Below the pieces are notes generated by a model that ran no database searches, was not told the DNA's origin, and saw only the letters and a program-made list of their open reading frames with translations. The translations under genes were made by a program, and so were the position numbers. A stretch of DNA of 64,000 nucleotides from contig NZ_JAMXST010000002.1 in NCBI RefSeq assembly GCF_024124905.1, positions 620,001 through 684,000 of the forward strand, read 5' to 3'. Of the stretch, positions 57,231 to 64,000 are shown in pieces; position 1 is the first letter of the stretch; each line of letters begins with the position of its first letter. The stretch comes from Cellulosimicrobium cellulans. GTDB taxonomy: Bacteria; Actinomycetota; Actinomycetes; Actinomycetales; Cellulomonadaceae.

Positions 57231-58826
57231 GTGACCGACGCGCGCCCCGGCGGACTCCCCGGAGAGGCCCGCCGCACGAACCGCGACGATGCCGACGCGG
57301 CGAACGCGCTGCGCACGGACCCCGACGAGCTGCTCACCGGACGCGAGCTGCGCCGTCTGACCGCGCGCGCCGCGGCGGCGCGCGCCGACGCGGGCCCGGG
57401 GGAGATCGTCGTCGACGCCGCCTACGCCGTCGTGTCCGTCGCGCTCGCGACCGGCTGGGTGATCGGACTCGCCTCGATGCTGCGCTCGACCCTCGACCCC
57501 GGCTCGGCGGCCGGAGCGCCGGTGCTCGGGCCGGGCGCGGTCCAGGCGCTCGGGACCGCCGCGCTGCTCGCGCTCCTCACGGGCACGGCCGTGCGGCTCG
57601 GACCCGTGGGGGCGGGCAGCGCGGGTGTGCGCTGGTGGGTGCCGACACCGGCGGACCGGCACGGGCTCGTGTCGCCGTCGTTCGTCCGGGCGGTGCTCCT
57701 GGGCGGGGTTCTGGGCGCGGTCGGGACGGCGGTCGTGTCGGTCGCCGCCGGCCTCGACGCCGTCACCGCGCTCCGGGCGACGCTGACGGGCGGCGCGCTC
57801 GGCCTCCTGCTCGTGGCCGTCGCCGGCCTCGTCCAGCCCTACCCCCGGGCGGCGGGCGCTCTCGCCCGCGCGAGCGACGTCGCGGTCGCCGCCGTCCCGG
57901 TCGCCGGGCTCGTGCTCGTCGCCGCCGGCCGACCCGGGTTGCCCGCGCTCGTCGCCCCGCCCCTCGTCGCGCTCGGCCTCCTCGCGGTCGGGGCCGTGCT
58001 CGTGCTGCGCTGGTGGCGCGGGCTGGAGTCGCTCGGGGCGACCGTCCTGCGCGCGCAGAGCTCGGTGGCGGACCAGGTCGGTGGAGCCGTGCTCTCGTTC
58101 GACACTCGCGACCTCGGCCGCGCCCTGCGCCGGGCGGGCGCGACGCGCGTGCGCGTCCGGCGCTCGCGCCGGTTCGCCGCGGTCCGCGGCGCGTTCGGCG
58201 CGGTGGTGGCGGCCGACCTCGTCCTCCTCGGGCGCAGCCCGTCCGCGCTCGCGCAGCTCGTCGGCCTGGGCGCGCTGACGGTCGTCGCCCAGCAGGTCCC
58301 GGGCCTCGGCTCGGGGTTCGGCCTCTTCGCGGTGCTGGTCGTGGCGGGCCTCGGCGCCGCGGTGCTCGGCGCCGAGGGAGCGCGCACCGCCGAGATGGCG
58401 CCCGTCGTCGACGCGCTCGTGCCGCTCGCCGCGCGCTGGACCCGGCTCGCGCGCGGCGTCGTCCCCACGCTCACGGCCGCCGCCTGCCTCGTCGCCGGGT
58501 CGGTGCCGCTCGTCGTCGCGACGGGCGACGCGCGCTGGCTGGCCCTCGGTGCGCTCGCGGCCGTCGTCCAGGGCGCCGCCGCCGTGCGCAGCGCCTACCG
58601 CGAGCCGCCGAACTGGGGCGGCCCGCTGCTCGCGACGCCCGCGGGCGGGGTGCCCACGGGCGCCGCCGCGGTGCTGCGCAAGGGGCCGGACGTCGCGGTC
58701 CTCGGCGCCGTCCCCCTCGGGGTGGCGCTCCTCGTCGGCGTCCCCGGCTGGGGAGCGGTCGTCGCCCAGGCGGTCGCGGCGGGGCTGGCGCTCGCGGTCG
58801 CGACGCACGTGCGCGCCGCGCGCTGA
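57231..58826 (+). CDS. Polytopic membrane protein, probable ABC partner (DUF6297-like)
   Basis: Integral membrane protein of 531 residues. An N-terminal cytoplasmic segment (about 1-58, GGLPGEARRTNRDDADA) precedes roughly 12 hydrophobic helices. A central hydrophilic loop, about residues 270-315, contains LSFDTRDLGRALRRAG and a strongly basic run, RVRVRRSRRF. It resembles DUF6297-type actinobacterial membrane proteins found next to ABC ATPases, an assignment made from memory and position. It is the likely membrane component for the ATPase just upstream. Confidence 0.65.
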   Translation: MTDARPGGLPGEARRTNRDDADAANALRTDPDELLTGRELRRLTARAAAARADAGPGEIVVDAAYAVVSVALATGWVIGLASMLRSTLDPGSAAGAPVLGPGAVQALGTAALLALLTGTAVRLGPVGAGSAGVRWWVPTPADRHGLVSPSFVRAVLLGGVLGAVGTAVVSVAAGLDAVTALRATLTGGALGLLLVAVAGLVQPYPRAAGALARASDVAVAAVPVAGLVLVAAGRPGLPALVAPPLVALGLLAVGAVLVLRWWRGLESLGATVLRAQSSVADQVGGAVLSFDTRDLGRALRRAGATRVRVRRSRRFAAVRGAFGAVVAADLVLLGRSPSALAQLVGLGALTVVAQQVPGLGSGFGLFAVLVVAGLGAAVLGAEGARTAEMAPVVDALVPLAARWTRLARGVVPTLTAAACLVAGSVPLVVATGDARWLALGALAAVVQGAAAVRSAYREPPNWGGPLLATPAGGVPTGAAAVLRKGPDVAVLGAVPLGVALLVGVPGWGAVVAQAVAAGLALAVATHVRAAR

Positions 58827-58851
58827 CCGCGGTCGGCGGCCGGGGGAGCCG

Positions 58852-59604
58852 TCAGGCGACGACCGGCGCCTCGACGACCCGGCCGTCCGCCAGGTGCACG
58901 CGGGCGTCGACCGGGCCGAGGGTCGCCTCGTCGTGCGTGACGAGCAGCGTCGCGGCGTCGAGCTCGCGCGCGAGCCGCACGACGAGCTCCACGACCTGCA
59001 CGCCGCGCTCGTGGTCGAGCGCCGACGTGGGCTCGTCGACGAGGAGCACCTGGGGGTCGTTCATGAGCGCCCGCGCGATCGCCACCCGCTGGCGCTGCCC
59101 GCCCGAGAGGTGCTCCGGGCGACGGTCCGCCCGGTTGGCGACGCCCACCGCGTCGAGGAGGGCGAGCGCGTGCGCGCGGCGCGACGCGGCGGGCTGGCCC
59201 CGGAGGTGGCTCATGAGCTCGAGCTGCTCCAGCACGGTGAGGGACGCGACGAGCTGCGGCTGCTGGAACACGATCCCGATGCGCTCGCGGCGCAGGGCGG
59301 CCGCGCGGTCGGCGGCGCGCCGCGCCCGACGGCGGGCGCCGCGGCCCGTCCTCGGCCCGCCCGCGGAGACGTCGGGCGCGGAGAGCGGGGCGCTGACGAC
59401 GTCGTCGCCGACGCGCACGACGCCGGACGTCGGCGGCGTGAGGGTGGCGGCGACGGCGAGCAGGCTGGACTTGCCGGCACCCGACGGGCCGAGGAGCGCC
59501 GTCGTGGTGCCCGAGGGCACGGTGAGCGAGACGCCGTCCACGGCGACGAGGACGTCGTCGCCGTCGGGGTAGGCGAGGCGGATGCGGTCGAGGACGAGGT
59601 CCAC
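58852..59604 (-). CDS. LolD/MacB-type ABC transporter ATP-binding protein
   Basis: ATPase of a mechanotransmission-type ABC exporter, 250 residues. Walker A is ALLGPSGAGKSSLLAV (about 37-52), the Q-loop is IGIVFQQPQLVASL, the signature is HLSGGQRQRVAIARALM and Walker B is VLLVDEPTSALD, with LVTHDEA as switch. An unusual Arg/Ala-rich insertion of about 30 residues ([20 protein letters not shown]) precedes the Q-loop. It lies downstream of its permease on the reverse strand with a 55-nt gap. Confidence 0.9.
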   Translation of the reverse strand: MDLVLDRIRLAYPDGDDVLVAVDGVSLTVPSGTTTALLGPSGAGKSSLLAVAATLTPPTSGVVRVGDDVVSAPLSAPDVSAGGPRTGRGARRRARRAADRAAALRRERIGIVFQQPQLVASLTVLEQLELMSHLRGQPAASRRAHALALLDAVGVANRADRRPEHLSGGQRQRVAIARALMNDPQVLLVDEPTSALDHERGVQVVELVVRLARELDAATLLVTHDEATLGPVDARVHLADGRVVEAPVVA

Positions 59605-59659
59605 GGGGACTCCTTCGGTGCGGGGATCGGGTGCGTGGTGGGCCGAGGGCGGGCGGCGG

Positions 59660-60769
59660 TCAGCGGGCGGCGAGCGCGGCGTGGGGGTCCACGCGCGCGA
59701 CGCGCGTCACGGCGAGCACCGCGCCCAGCCCGCCGAGGAGGACGAGCACGACGGCCGGGACGAGCGTCGTGGAGAGGTCGACGACGACGGGCATGACCTG
59801 CGCCGCGAGCAGCCCCGCCCCGGCCGCGAGCGCCGTGCCGAGACCGACGCCGACGCCGAGCACGACGCCCGCCTGGCCGATCGCGTCGCGCAGGAGGTAG
59901 CGCGTCGAGGCGCCGAGCGCGCGCAGCACGGCGACGTCGCCGGCGCGCTGGATGGTCCAGACGGTGAAGAACGCGCCGACGACGAGCGCGGAGATGGCGA
60001 GGAGGAACACCTGCATGAGCGTCAGCGAGAGGTTCTCGGCGGTGAACGAGGAGATGGCCGAGCGAGCCTCGCGGGGGGTGGCGGTGACGGTCCCGAGGTC
60101 CGCGTCGGCCGCGGCGAGCGCGTCCGCCGACGGCGCGTCGTCGCCGAACCGGAGCGCGACGACGGTCGCGGTCGGGCCGTCCTGCGCGTCGCCCCCGCGC
60201 GCGCCGACCGCCTGCCAGTCGTCGAGGGCGACCCACGCGACGGGCGTGTGGGCGAAGTCGGCCTCGACGTCCTCGACCGCGGCGACGCGCAGGTCGAGCG
60301 GTCCGGCCCCGACCTGGTCGCCGACGTCCGCGCCCAGCGCGTCGGCGGCGCCGCGCGAGAGCACGACCGTCCCGGCGGAGACGTCCGCGCCCCCGTCGCC
60401 CGTCCCGGGGACCAGGCCGGAGCCCGGCCGGACGCCGAACGCGGTGACGGCGGCCGTGCTCTCGCCGGACGCGCGCACGGTCGCGACGCCGAGCGGCTCC
60501 GCGGACCGGACACCGGGGACGTCTGCCCATGCCTCCTGCTGCGCGGCCGTGACCTCGGACTCGGTGAAGGTCGGCGAGGCGTCCTCGGCCGGCGGCGCGA
60601 AGGCGAGGCGGTCGATGGGCAGCTCGGTCACGGCCGACGTGCTCGCGCGACCGAGCCCGGCGGTGAGCGCCGCGAGGAACGCGACGAGGAACGTGATGAG
60701 CGCGACGACCGTGATCATGAGCGCGAAGCGCCCGCGGGCGTGGCGCAGGTCGCGCAGGGCGAGGAACAC
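59660..60769 (-). CDS. FtsX/MacB-like ABC transporter permease
   Basis: Membrane subunit of 369 residues with the FtsX topology. One N-terminal helix (about 14-40, ALMITVVALITFLVAFLAAL) is followed by a large extracytoplasmic domain (about 45-230). Three C-terminal helices follow, within VFLLAISALVVGAFFTVW, GVVLGVGVGLGTALAAG and ALVVLVLLGGLGAVL-like segments, and motif RAGDVAVLRALGAST lies between the first two. GTG 60769 has GGAGGTC upstream. With the ATPase it forms an exporter; it is divergent from the histidine kinase gene. Confidence 0.88.
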   Translation of the reverse strand: MFLALRDLRHARGRFALMITVVALITFLVAFLAALTAGLGRASTSAVTELPIDRLAFAPPAEDASPTFTESEVTAAQQEAWADVPGVRSAEPLGVATVRASGESTAAVTAFGVRPGSGLVPGTGDGGADVSAGTVVLSRGAADALGADVGDQVGAGPLDLRVAAVEDVEADFAHTPVAWVALDDWQAVGARGGDAQDGPTATVVALRFGDDAPSADALAAADADLGTVTATPREARSAISSFTAENLSLTLMQVFLLAISALVVGAFFTVWTIQRAGDVAVLRALGASTRYLLRDAIGQAGVVLGVGVGLGTALAAGAGLLAAQVMPVVVDLSTTLVPAVVLVLLGGLGAVLAVTRVARVDPHAALAAR

Positions 60770-60926
60770 GGGGAGACCTCCAGGGGTGCCGTGGGCGGGT
60801 GGACGACGACGGACCCGGCACCCCGTGGGTGCCGTGCGTGCCCGACGTCCTCTCCACGGTCCCGCGGCGGGAGCCGGTCCGGATCGCCGTGCCGGTCGGT
60901 CCTGCGGCGCCGAGGGGTGGAGCCGG

Positions 60927-60950
60927 GCATCGACCGTTCGGACGATGCCG
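60927..60950 (+). promoter_or_regulatory. Palindrome in ABC exporter / histidine kinase divergent region
   Basis: GGCATCG at 60927-60933 and CGATGCC at 60944-60950 flank a further CCG-TT-CGG inverted element, giving an interrupted dyad of 24 bp. It covers the expected -35 position of the histidine kinase promoter (TAGGGT -10 at 60968). A NarL-type response regulator is the obvious candidate to bind it. Confidence 0.6.
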
Positions 60951-60967
60951 GGCGCGGGCGGCGTGGC

Positions 60968-60973
60968 TAGGGT
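60968..60973 (+). promoter_or_regulatory. Candidate -10 box of leaderless histidine kinase promoter
   Basis: TAGGGT lies 6 nt before the GTG at 60980, the same box as at proS. Confidence 0.45.
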
Positions 60974-60979
60974 GACGGC

Positions 60980-62326
60980 GTGATCCCGACCGCGTCCTCG
61001 AGCCCCGCTGCCGCGCCCCGTGGGCGTGCCGGGCTCGTCGGGGACGGTGCGCGGGTCGTCCCGGCGGCCACGCGGTGGTTGCGCCGGGGCCTCGACGTCC
61101 TGCTCGTGGGACTGCTCGTGCTCGCGCTCGTCGGCGCTCTCGCGACGGGCACGGTGCGCGGCGTCGTCGCCGTCGGGGTGGGCGCCGCGCTGCTCGCCCT
61201 CTACGTGCTGGGTCGGCGCCGGCTGCCGCTCCCGGCCGACGTGCGGGCGCCCCGGGGCGCGTGGTGGCCCGCGGGTGCGTGGGTGACCGGGCTCGTGGTG
61301 CTGTGGGTCGCGCTGTGTCTGGTCTCGGTCACGGCCGTGTGGGTCGCGTTCCCGCTCATGTTCCTCGCGATGCACGTGCTCGGCCCGCGTCGCGGCCCGG
61401 TCGCGGTGGGGGTGCTCGTGCTCCTCGTGGTCGGGGTCATGGGGGTCTACACGGCGGACGTCGCGCTGCCGTTCGTGCTCGGACCGGCGATCGGCGGGGC
61501 CGTCGCGGTCGTCGTCGTGCTCGCGCTCGAGGCGGTCGTGCGCGAGTCGCAGGAGCGGCAGCGCACCCTCGACGAGCTCGTCCGCACGCGCGACGAGCTC
61601 GCCACGGCCGAGCGCGAGCGCGCCGTCGCGGCGGAGCGCGAACGCCTCGCGCGCGAGATCCACGACACGCTCGCCCAGGGCTTCTCCTCGGCCGAGCTCC
61701 TCCTGCGCGCCGCGCAGACCGCGCTCGACGCCGGCGACGTCGGCACCGCGCGCGGGTACGTCGAGCAGACGCGGGAGGTCGCGCGGCACAACCTCGCCGA
61801 GGCGCGCCGCGTCGTGCGCGCGCTGGCGCCGGCCGACCTCGCGTCGTCGAACCTCGTGGACGCGCTGCGCCGCACCTCGGCGCGCACGGCGTCCCGCATC
61901 GCGGCGCACGGGGACGGGCGCGGGCCCGACGTCGTCGTGCAGGTGAGCGGCGACCCCGTGGCGCTGCCGACGGACGTCGAGGCGGCGCTGCTGCGCGTGG
62001 CCCAGTCCGCGCTCGCCAACGTCGAGCAGCACGCGGACGCGTCGCGCGTCGCGGTCACGCTGAGCTTCCTGGCCGGTGTCGCGCCGGGGGAGGAGGCCGT
62101 CGCCCTCGACGTGGTCGACGACGGGCGCGGCTTCGACGCCGGCGGCGTCCCCGGCCGGTCCGAGCACGGGCCGGGGCCGTCGGGCGGGTTCGGCCTCGTG
62201 GCGATGCGTGCGCGGCTCGCCGAGCTGGGTGGCACGCTGTCCGTGGAGTCCGCGCCCGGCGCGGGCACCGCGGTCGCGGCCTGGGTGCCGCTCGGGGCCG
62301 CCGAGGACGTCGAGGAGGGGCGATGA
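60980..62326 (+). CDS. NarL-type sensor histidine kinase
   Basis: Two-component sensor of 448 residues. About six hydrophobic helices (roughly 38-185) form a membrane sensor without a large extracytoplasmic domain. A short coiled coil, RTRDELATAERERAVAAERE, leads into the HisKA_3 dimerisation domain, LAREIHDTLAQGFSSAELLL, with phosphoacceptor His228. The HATPase domain shows VAQSALANVEQHADAS (N box), DVVDDGRGFD and GGFGLVAMRARLAELGG. It overlaps the response regulator gene by ATGA. The stimulus is unknown; the divergent ABC exporter suggests envelope or antimicrobial stress. Confidence 0.9.
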   Translation: MIPTASSSPAAAPRGRAGLVGDGARVVPAATRWLRRGLDVLLVGLLVLALVGALATGTVRGVVAVGVGAALLALYVLGRRRLPLPADVRAPRGAWWPAGAWVTGLVVLWVALCLVSVTAVWVAFPLMFLAMHVLGPRRGPVAVGVLVLLVVGVMGVYTADVALPFVLGPAIGGAVAVVVVLALEAVVRESQERQRTLDELVRTRDELATAERERAVAAERERLAREIHDTLAQGFSSAELLLRAAQTALDAGDVGTARGYVEQTREVARHNLAEARRVVRALAPADLASSNLVDALRRTSARTASRIAAHGDGRGPDVVVQVSGDPVALPTDVEAALLRVAQSALANVEQHADASRVAVTLSFLAGVAPGEEAVALDVVDDGRGFDAGGVPGRSEHGPGPSGGFGLVAMRARLAELGGTLSVESAPGAGTAVAAWVPLGAAEDVEEGR

Positions 62327-62964
62327 CCGGACCGGCCGTCGTCGACGTCGTGCTCGCGGACGACCACCCGGTCGTGCGCGCGGGGCTGCGCGCCGTGCTC
62401 GAGGCCGAGCCGGACGTGCGGGTCGTCGCCGAGGTCGGCTCGGCCGAGGAGCTCCTCGCACGGCTGCGCGGCGGGCTGCGGGCCGACGTCGTGCTGCTCG
62501 ACCTGCAGTTCGGGCCCGGCCGGCTCGGAGGGGTCGACGCGGTCCGGGAGATCGTCGCGACCGACGGGCCCGCCGTGCTCGTCGTGACCACCTACGACGC
62601 GGACGCCGACATCCTCGCGGCGGTCGAGGCGGGCGCCCGCGGCTACCTGCTCAAGGACGCGCCGACGCACGAGCTCGTCGCCGCCGTGCGCGCCGCCGCG
62701 GCGGGCGAGGTCGCGCTCGGACCGGCCGTGCAGCGGCGCCTGCTCGGCCGCCTGCGCAGCCCCGGCACGGCGCTCACCGCGCGCGAGCTCGAGGTGCTCT
62801 CGCTCGTCGCCGAGGGGCGCACCAACGACGAGATCGCGCACGAGCTGTTCCTCTCGCGCGCGACCGTCAAGACGCACCTCGTCCACGTCTACGACAAGCT
62901 CGGCGCGCCCTCGCGCACCGCGGCGGTCGCCGAGGCCCGACGGCGCGGCCTCCTGCGCGGCTAG
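62323..62964 (+). CDS. NarL/LuxR-type response regulator
   Basis: Partner of the kinase just upstream, 213 residues. The receiver domain has VVLADDHPVVRAGLRAVL, phosphoacceptor Asp60 in VVLLDLQFGPG, VTTYDAD and the conserved Lys in GYLLKDAPT. The C-terminal LuxR helix-turn-helix (about 147-210) reads LTARELEVLSLVAEGRTNDE and FLSRATVKTHLVHVYDKLG. ATG 62323 overlaps the kinase stop. A likely DNA target is the palindrome at 60927. Confidence 0.94.
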   Translation: MTGPAVVDVVLADDHPVVRAGLRAVLEAEPDVRVVAEVGSAEELLARLRGGLRADVVLLDLQFGPGRLGGVDAVREIVATDGPAVLVVTTYDADADILAAVEAGARGYLLKDAPTHELVAAVRAAAAGEVALGPAVQRRLLGRLRSPGTALTARELEVLSLVAEGRTNDEIAHELFLSRATVKTHLVHVYDKLGAPSRTAAVAEARRRGLLRG

Positions 62965-62989
62965 CGGACGCCTGCGGGCGGGGCGTCCG
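62965..62989 (+). terminator. Hairpin after response regulator gene
   Basis: CGGACGCC and GGCGTCCG form an 8-bp stem with a 9-nt loop directly after the stop. The rest of the 239-nt gap up to the peroxidase gene holds nothing else I can support. Confidence 0.5.
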
Positions 62990-63203
62990 TCGTCGCCCGC
63001 GGGGTGTCACAGGCCGGGGTGCGGCCCCTCCCTCCGGGTGAGCGGCGCCGTCGTGCACGGCGTCCGTCGCGGCCGCGCGATCCCCGGGCCGCAGTCCAGG
63101 GGGCGGTCGCACACGCCCCTGCGCGAGCGCGAGCCGCCCGCGGGGGCGTCCGGTGGCCCGTCGAGCGGGCCGCACGACGACCTCCCCACAGAGAGGCAGA
63201 GCC

Positions 63204-64000
63204 ATGGAGGCTCAGCAGCACGCGGCGACACCCGTCGCCGAGACGGTGGTCGACGACGTCGCCCCCGACGCCGTCGACCAGGCGTCCACCCCGATCGGCC
63301 GGACCGTCCGGAGCGTCGGTCACGGCTCGGCCGTCGCACCCGACGGCCCGACGCCGGACGCGGACGTGGACCCCGCGGAGTCGAACGCCCCGCTCCTGCC
63401 CGCGGCCGAGGCCGCGGTCGCGCGGGACCACGAGCTCCACCGCTACGACTCCACGACCGCGTTCGACTACCTGTTCCCGGAGCTCGCGGAGAGCTTCCCC
63501 GCGTTCCACCTGTCGGTCGGCGACGGCGCGACGGCGGGCACCGTCGAGGCGCTCAAGACGCTCGGGGCGTCCATGGTCGCCCGGCCGGTCGCCCCGCCCG
63601 GGCAGCCGCCGCGCGACCTGAACTCCCACGTGCCGGCGGTGTACACGTACTGGGGCCAGTTCATCGACCACGACATCACGCTCAACACGAACGGCCCGGA
63701 CACGACGTCCGGCCGCGACGGCGACCAGGCGCTCGGCGACGTCGACGCCGTCCCGTTCCAGGTCTTCGCGCCGCGCGTCGTCGTGCGTTCGCTCCACAAC
63801 GGGCGGCACCCCGCGCTCAACCTCGACTCGCTCTACGGGAGCGGCCCCGTGTTCGCGGGGGAGCGCGGCTACCGGACCACCCGCAGCGAGGCGTCCTACG
63901 TCCCCGGGTCCGCCAAGCTCCGGCTCGGACGCATCTCGACCGAGCCGCTCGTGATCCCGGGCGGCCCGTCGTTCGCCGTCGTCGAGCCCGGCGGCGACGC
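63204..64000 (+). CDS. Animal-type haem peroxidase, 5' part
   Basis: Start of a member of the animal haem peroxidase (peroxidase-cyclooxygenase) superfamily; 265 residues are visible and the frame runs off the window. The distal haem motif VYTYWGQFIDHDITLN gives Gln152, Asp155, His156 and Asp157, aligning with Gln91, Asp94, His95 and Asp96 of myeloperoxidase. A second signature is NGRHPALNLDSLYGSGPV. No signal peptide is visible in the Ala/Asp-rich N-terminus, so a cytosolic or non-classically exported protein is suggested. ATG 63204 has GAGAGG upstream. It was recognised by direct translation because no stop lies in the window. Confidence 0.88.
   Translation, partial: MEAQQHAATPVAETVVDDVAPDAVDQASTPIGRTVRSVGHGSAVAPDGPTPDADVDPAESNAPLLPAAEAAVARDHELHRYDSTTAFDYLFPELAESFPAFHLSVGDGATAGTVEALKTLGASMVARPVAPPGQPPRDLNSHVPAVYTYWGQFIDHDITLNTNGPDTTSGRDGDQALGDVDAVPFQVFAPRVVVRSLHNGRHPALNLDSLYGSGPVFAGERGYRTTRSEASYVPGSAKLRLGRISTEPLVIPGGPSFAVVEPGGD

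Overview
This is a high-G+C actinobacterial chromosome segment with dense, mostly plus-strand genes, many GTG starts and frequent GTGA/ATGA overlaps. Gene content and order (smc-ftsY-amt-glnB-glnD-ffh-rpsP-rimM-trmD-rplS, rpsB-tsf-pyrH-frr-cdsA, dxr-rseP-ispG-proS, rimP-nusA-infB-rbfA-truB-ribF) match the conserved core of Micrococcales. A Cellulomonadaceae or Promicromonosporaceae member such as Cellulosimicrobium is my best guess. That placement is an inference from composition and gene neighbourhood, not from a search.

Layout. 1-7.4 kb: the 3' part of folC, then a PTS-type dihydroxyacetone kinase operon (dhaKLM) and a TetR/MFS drug-efflux pair, then DUF4233 and ndk. 7.5-12.8 kb: smc, a small membrane protein and ftsY. 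13-16.6 kb: the nitrogen-sensing operon amt-glnB-glnD. 16.7-25 kb: protein export and translation genes (ffh, an amidohydrolase, rpsP, khpA, rimM, trmD, rplS, lepB, rnhB, DUF2469). 25-29.9 kb: yraN, comM, dprA, xerC and a divergent M23 peptidase. 30-39.8 kb: rpsB, tsf, pyrH, frr, cdsA, rlmN, a DivIVA-domain protein, a methyltransferase, dxr and rseP. 40-46.4 kb: ispG, a GNAT protein, a reverse-strand Fpg/Nei glycosylase, proS and a reverse-strand lipoprotein. 46.5-56.5 kb: rimP, nusA, ylxR, infB, rbfA, then a divergent MFS/TetR pair, then truB and ribF. 56.5-64 kb: accessory genes, namely an ABC ATPase plus membrane partner, a MacB/LolD-like ABC exporter, a NarL-type two-component system and the start of an animal-type haem peroxidase.

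How the genes work together. Most of the window is housekeeping: chromosome segregation, SRP-dependent secretion, ribosome assembly and translation initiation, non-mevalonate isoprenoid steps (dxr, ispG), and ammonium uptake with PII control. Accessory modules break into this backbone at three places: dhaKLM plus TetR/MFS between folC and DUF4233-ndk, an Fpg/Nei gene beside proS, and MFS/TetR between rbfA and truB.

Most notable signals: (i) three chained mini-ORFs (MGTR*, MSTQR*, MSTQH*) joined by ATGA overlaps just upstream of infB; (ii) two tandem TTGCA-N5-TGCAA palindromes inside the promoter of a leaderless tetR; (iii) a GlnD that ends after its HD domain, without ACT domains, with a perfect 18-bp inverted repeat in its 5' end; (iv) a recurrent TAGGCT-like -10 box 6-8 nt before the start codon, implying widespread leaderless transcription; (v) a palindrome placed to control a two-component system and a divergent ABC exporter; (vi) an animal-type haem peroxidase at the right edge.
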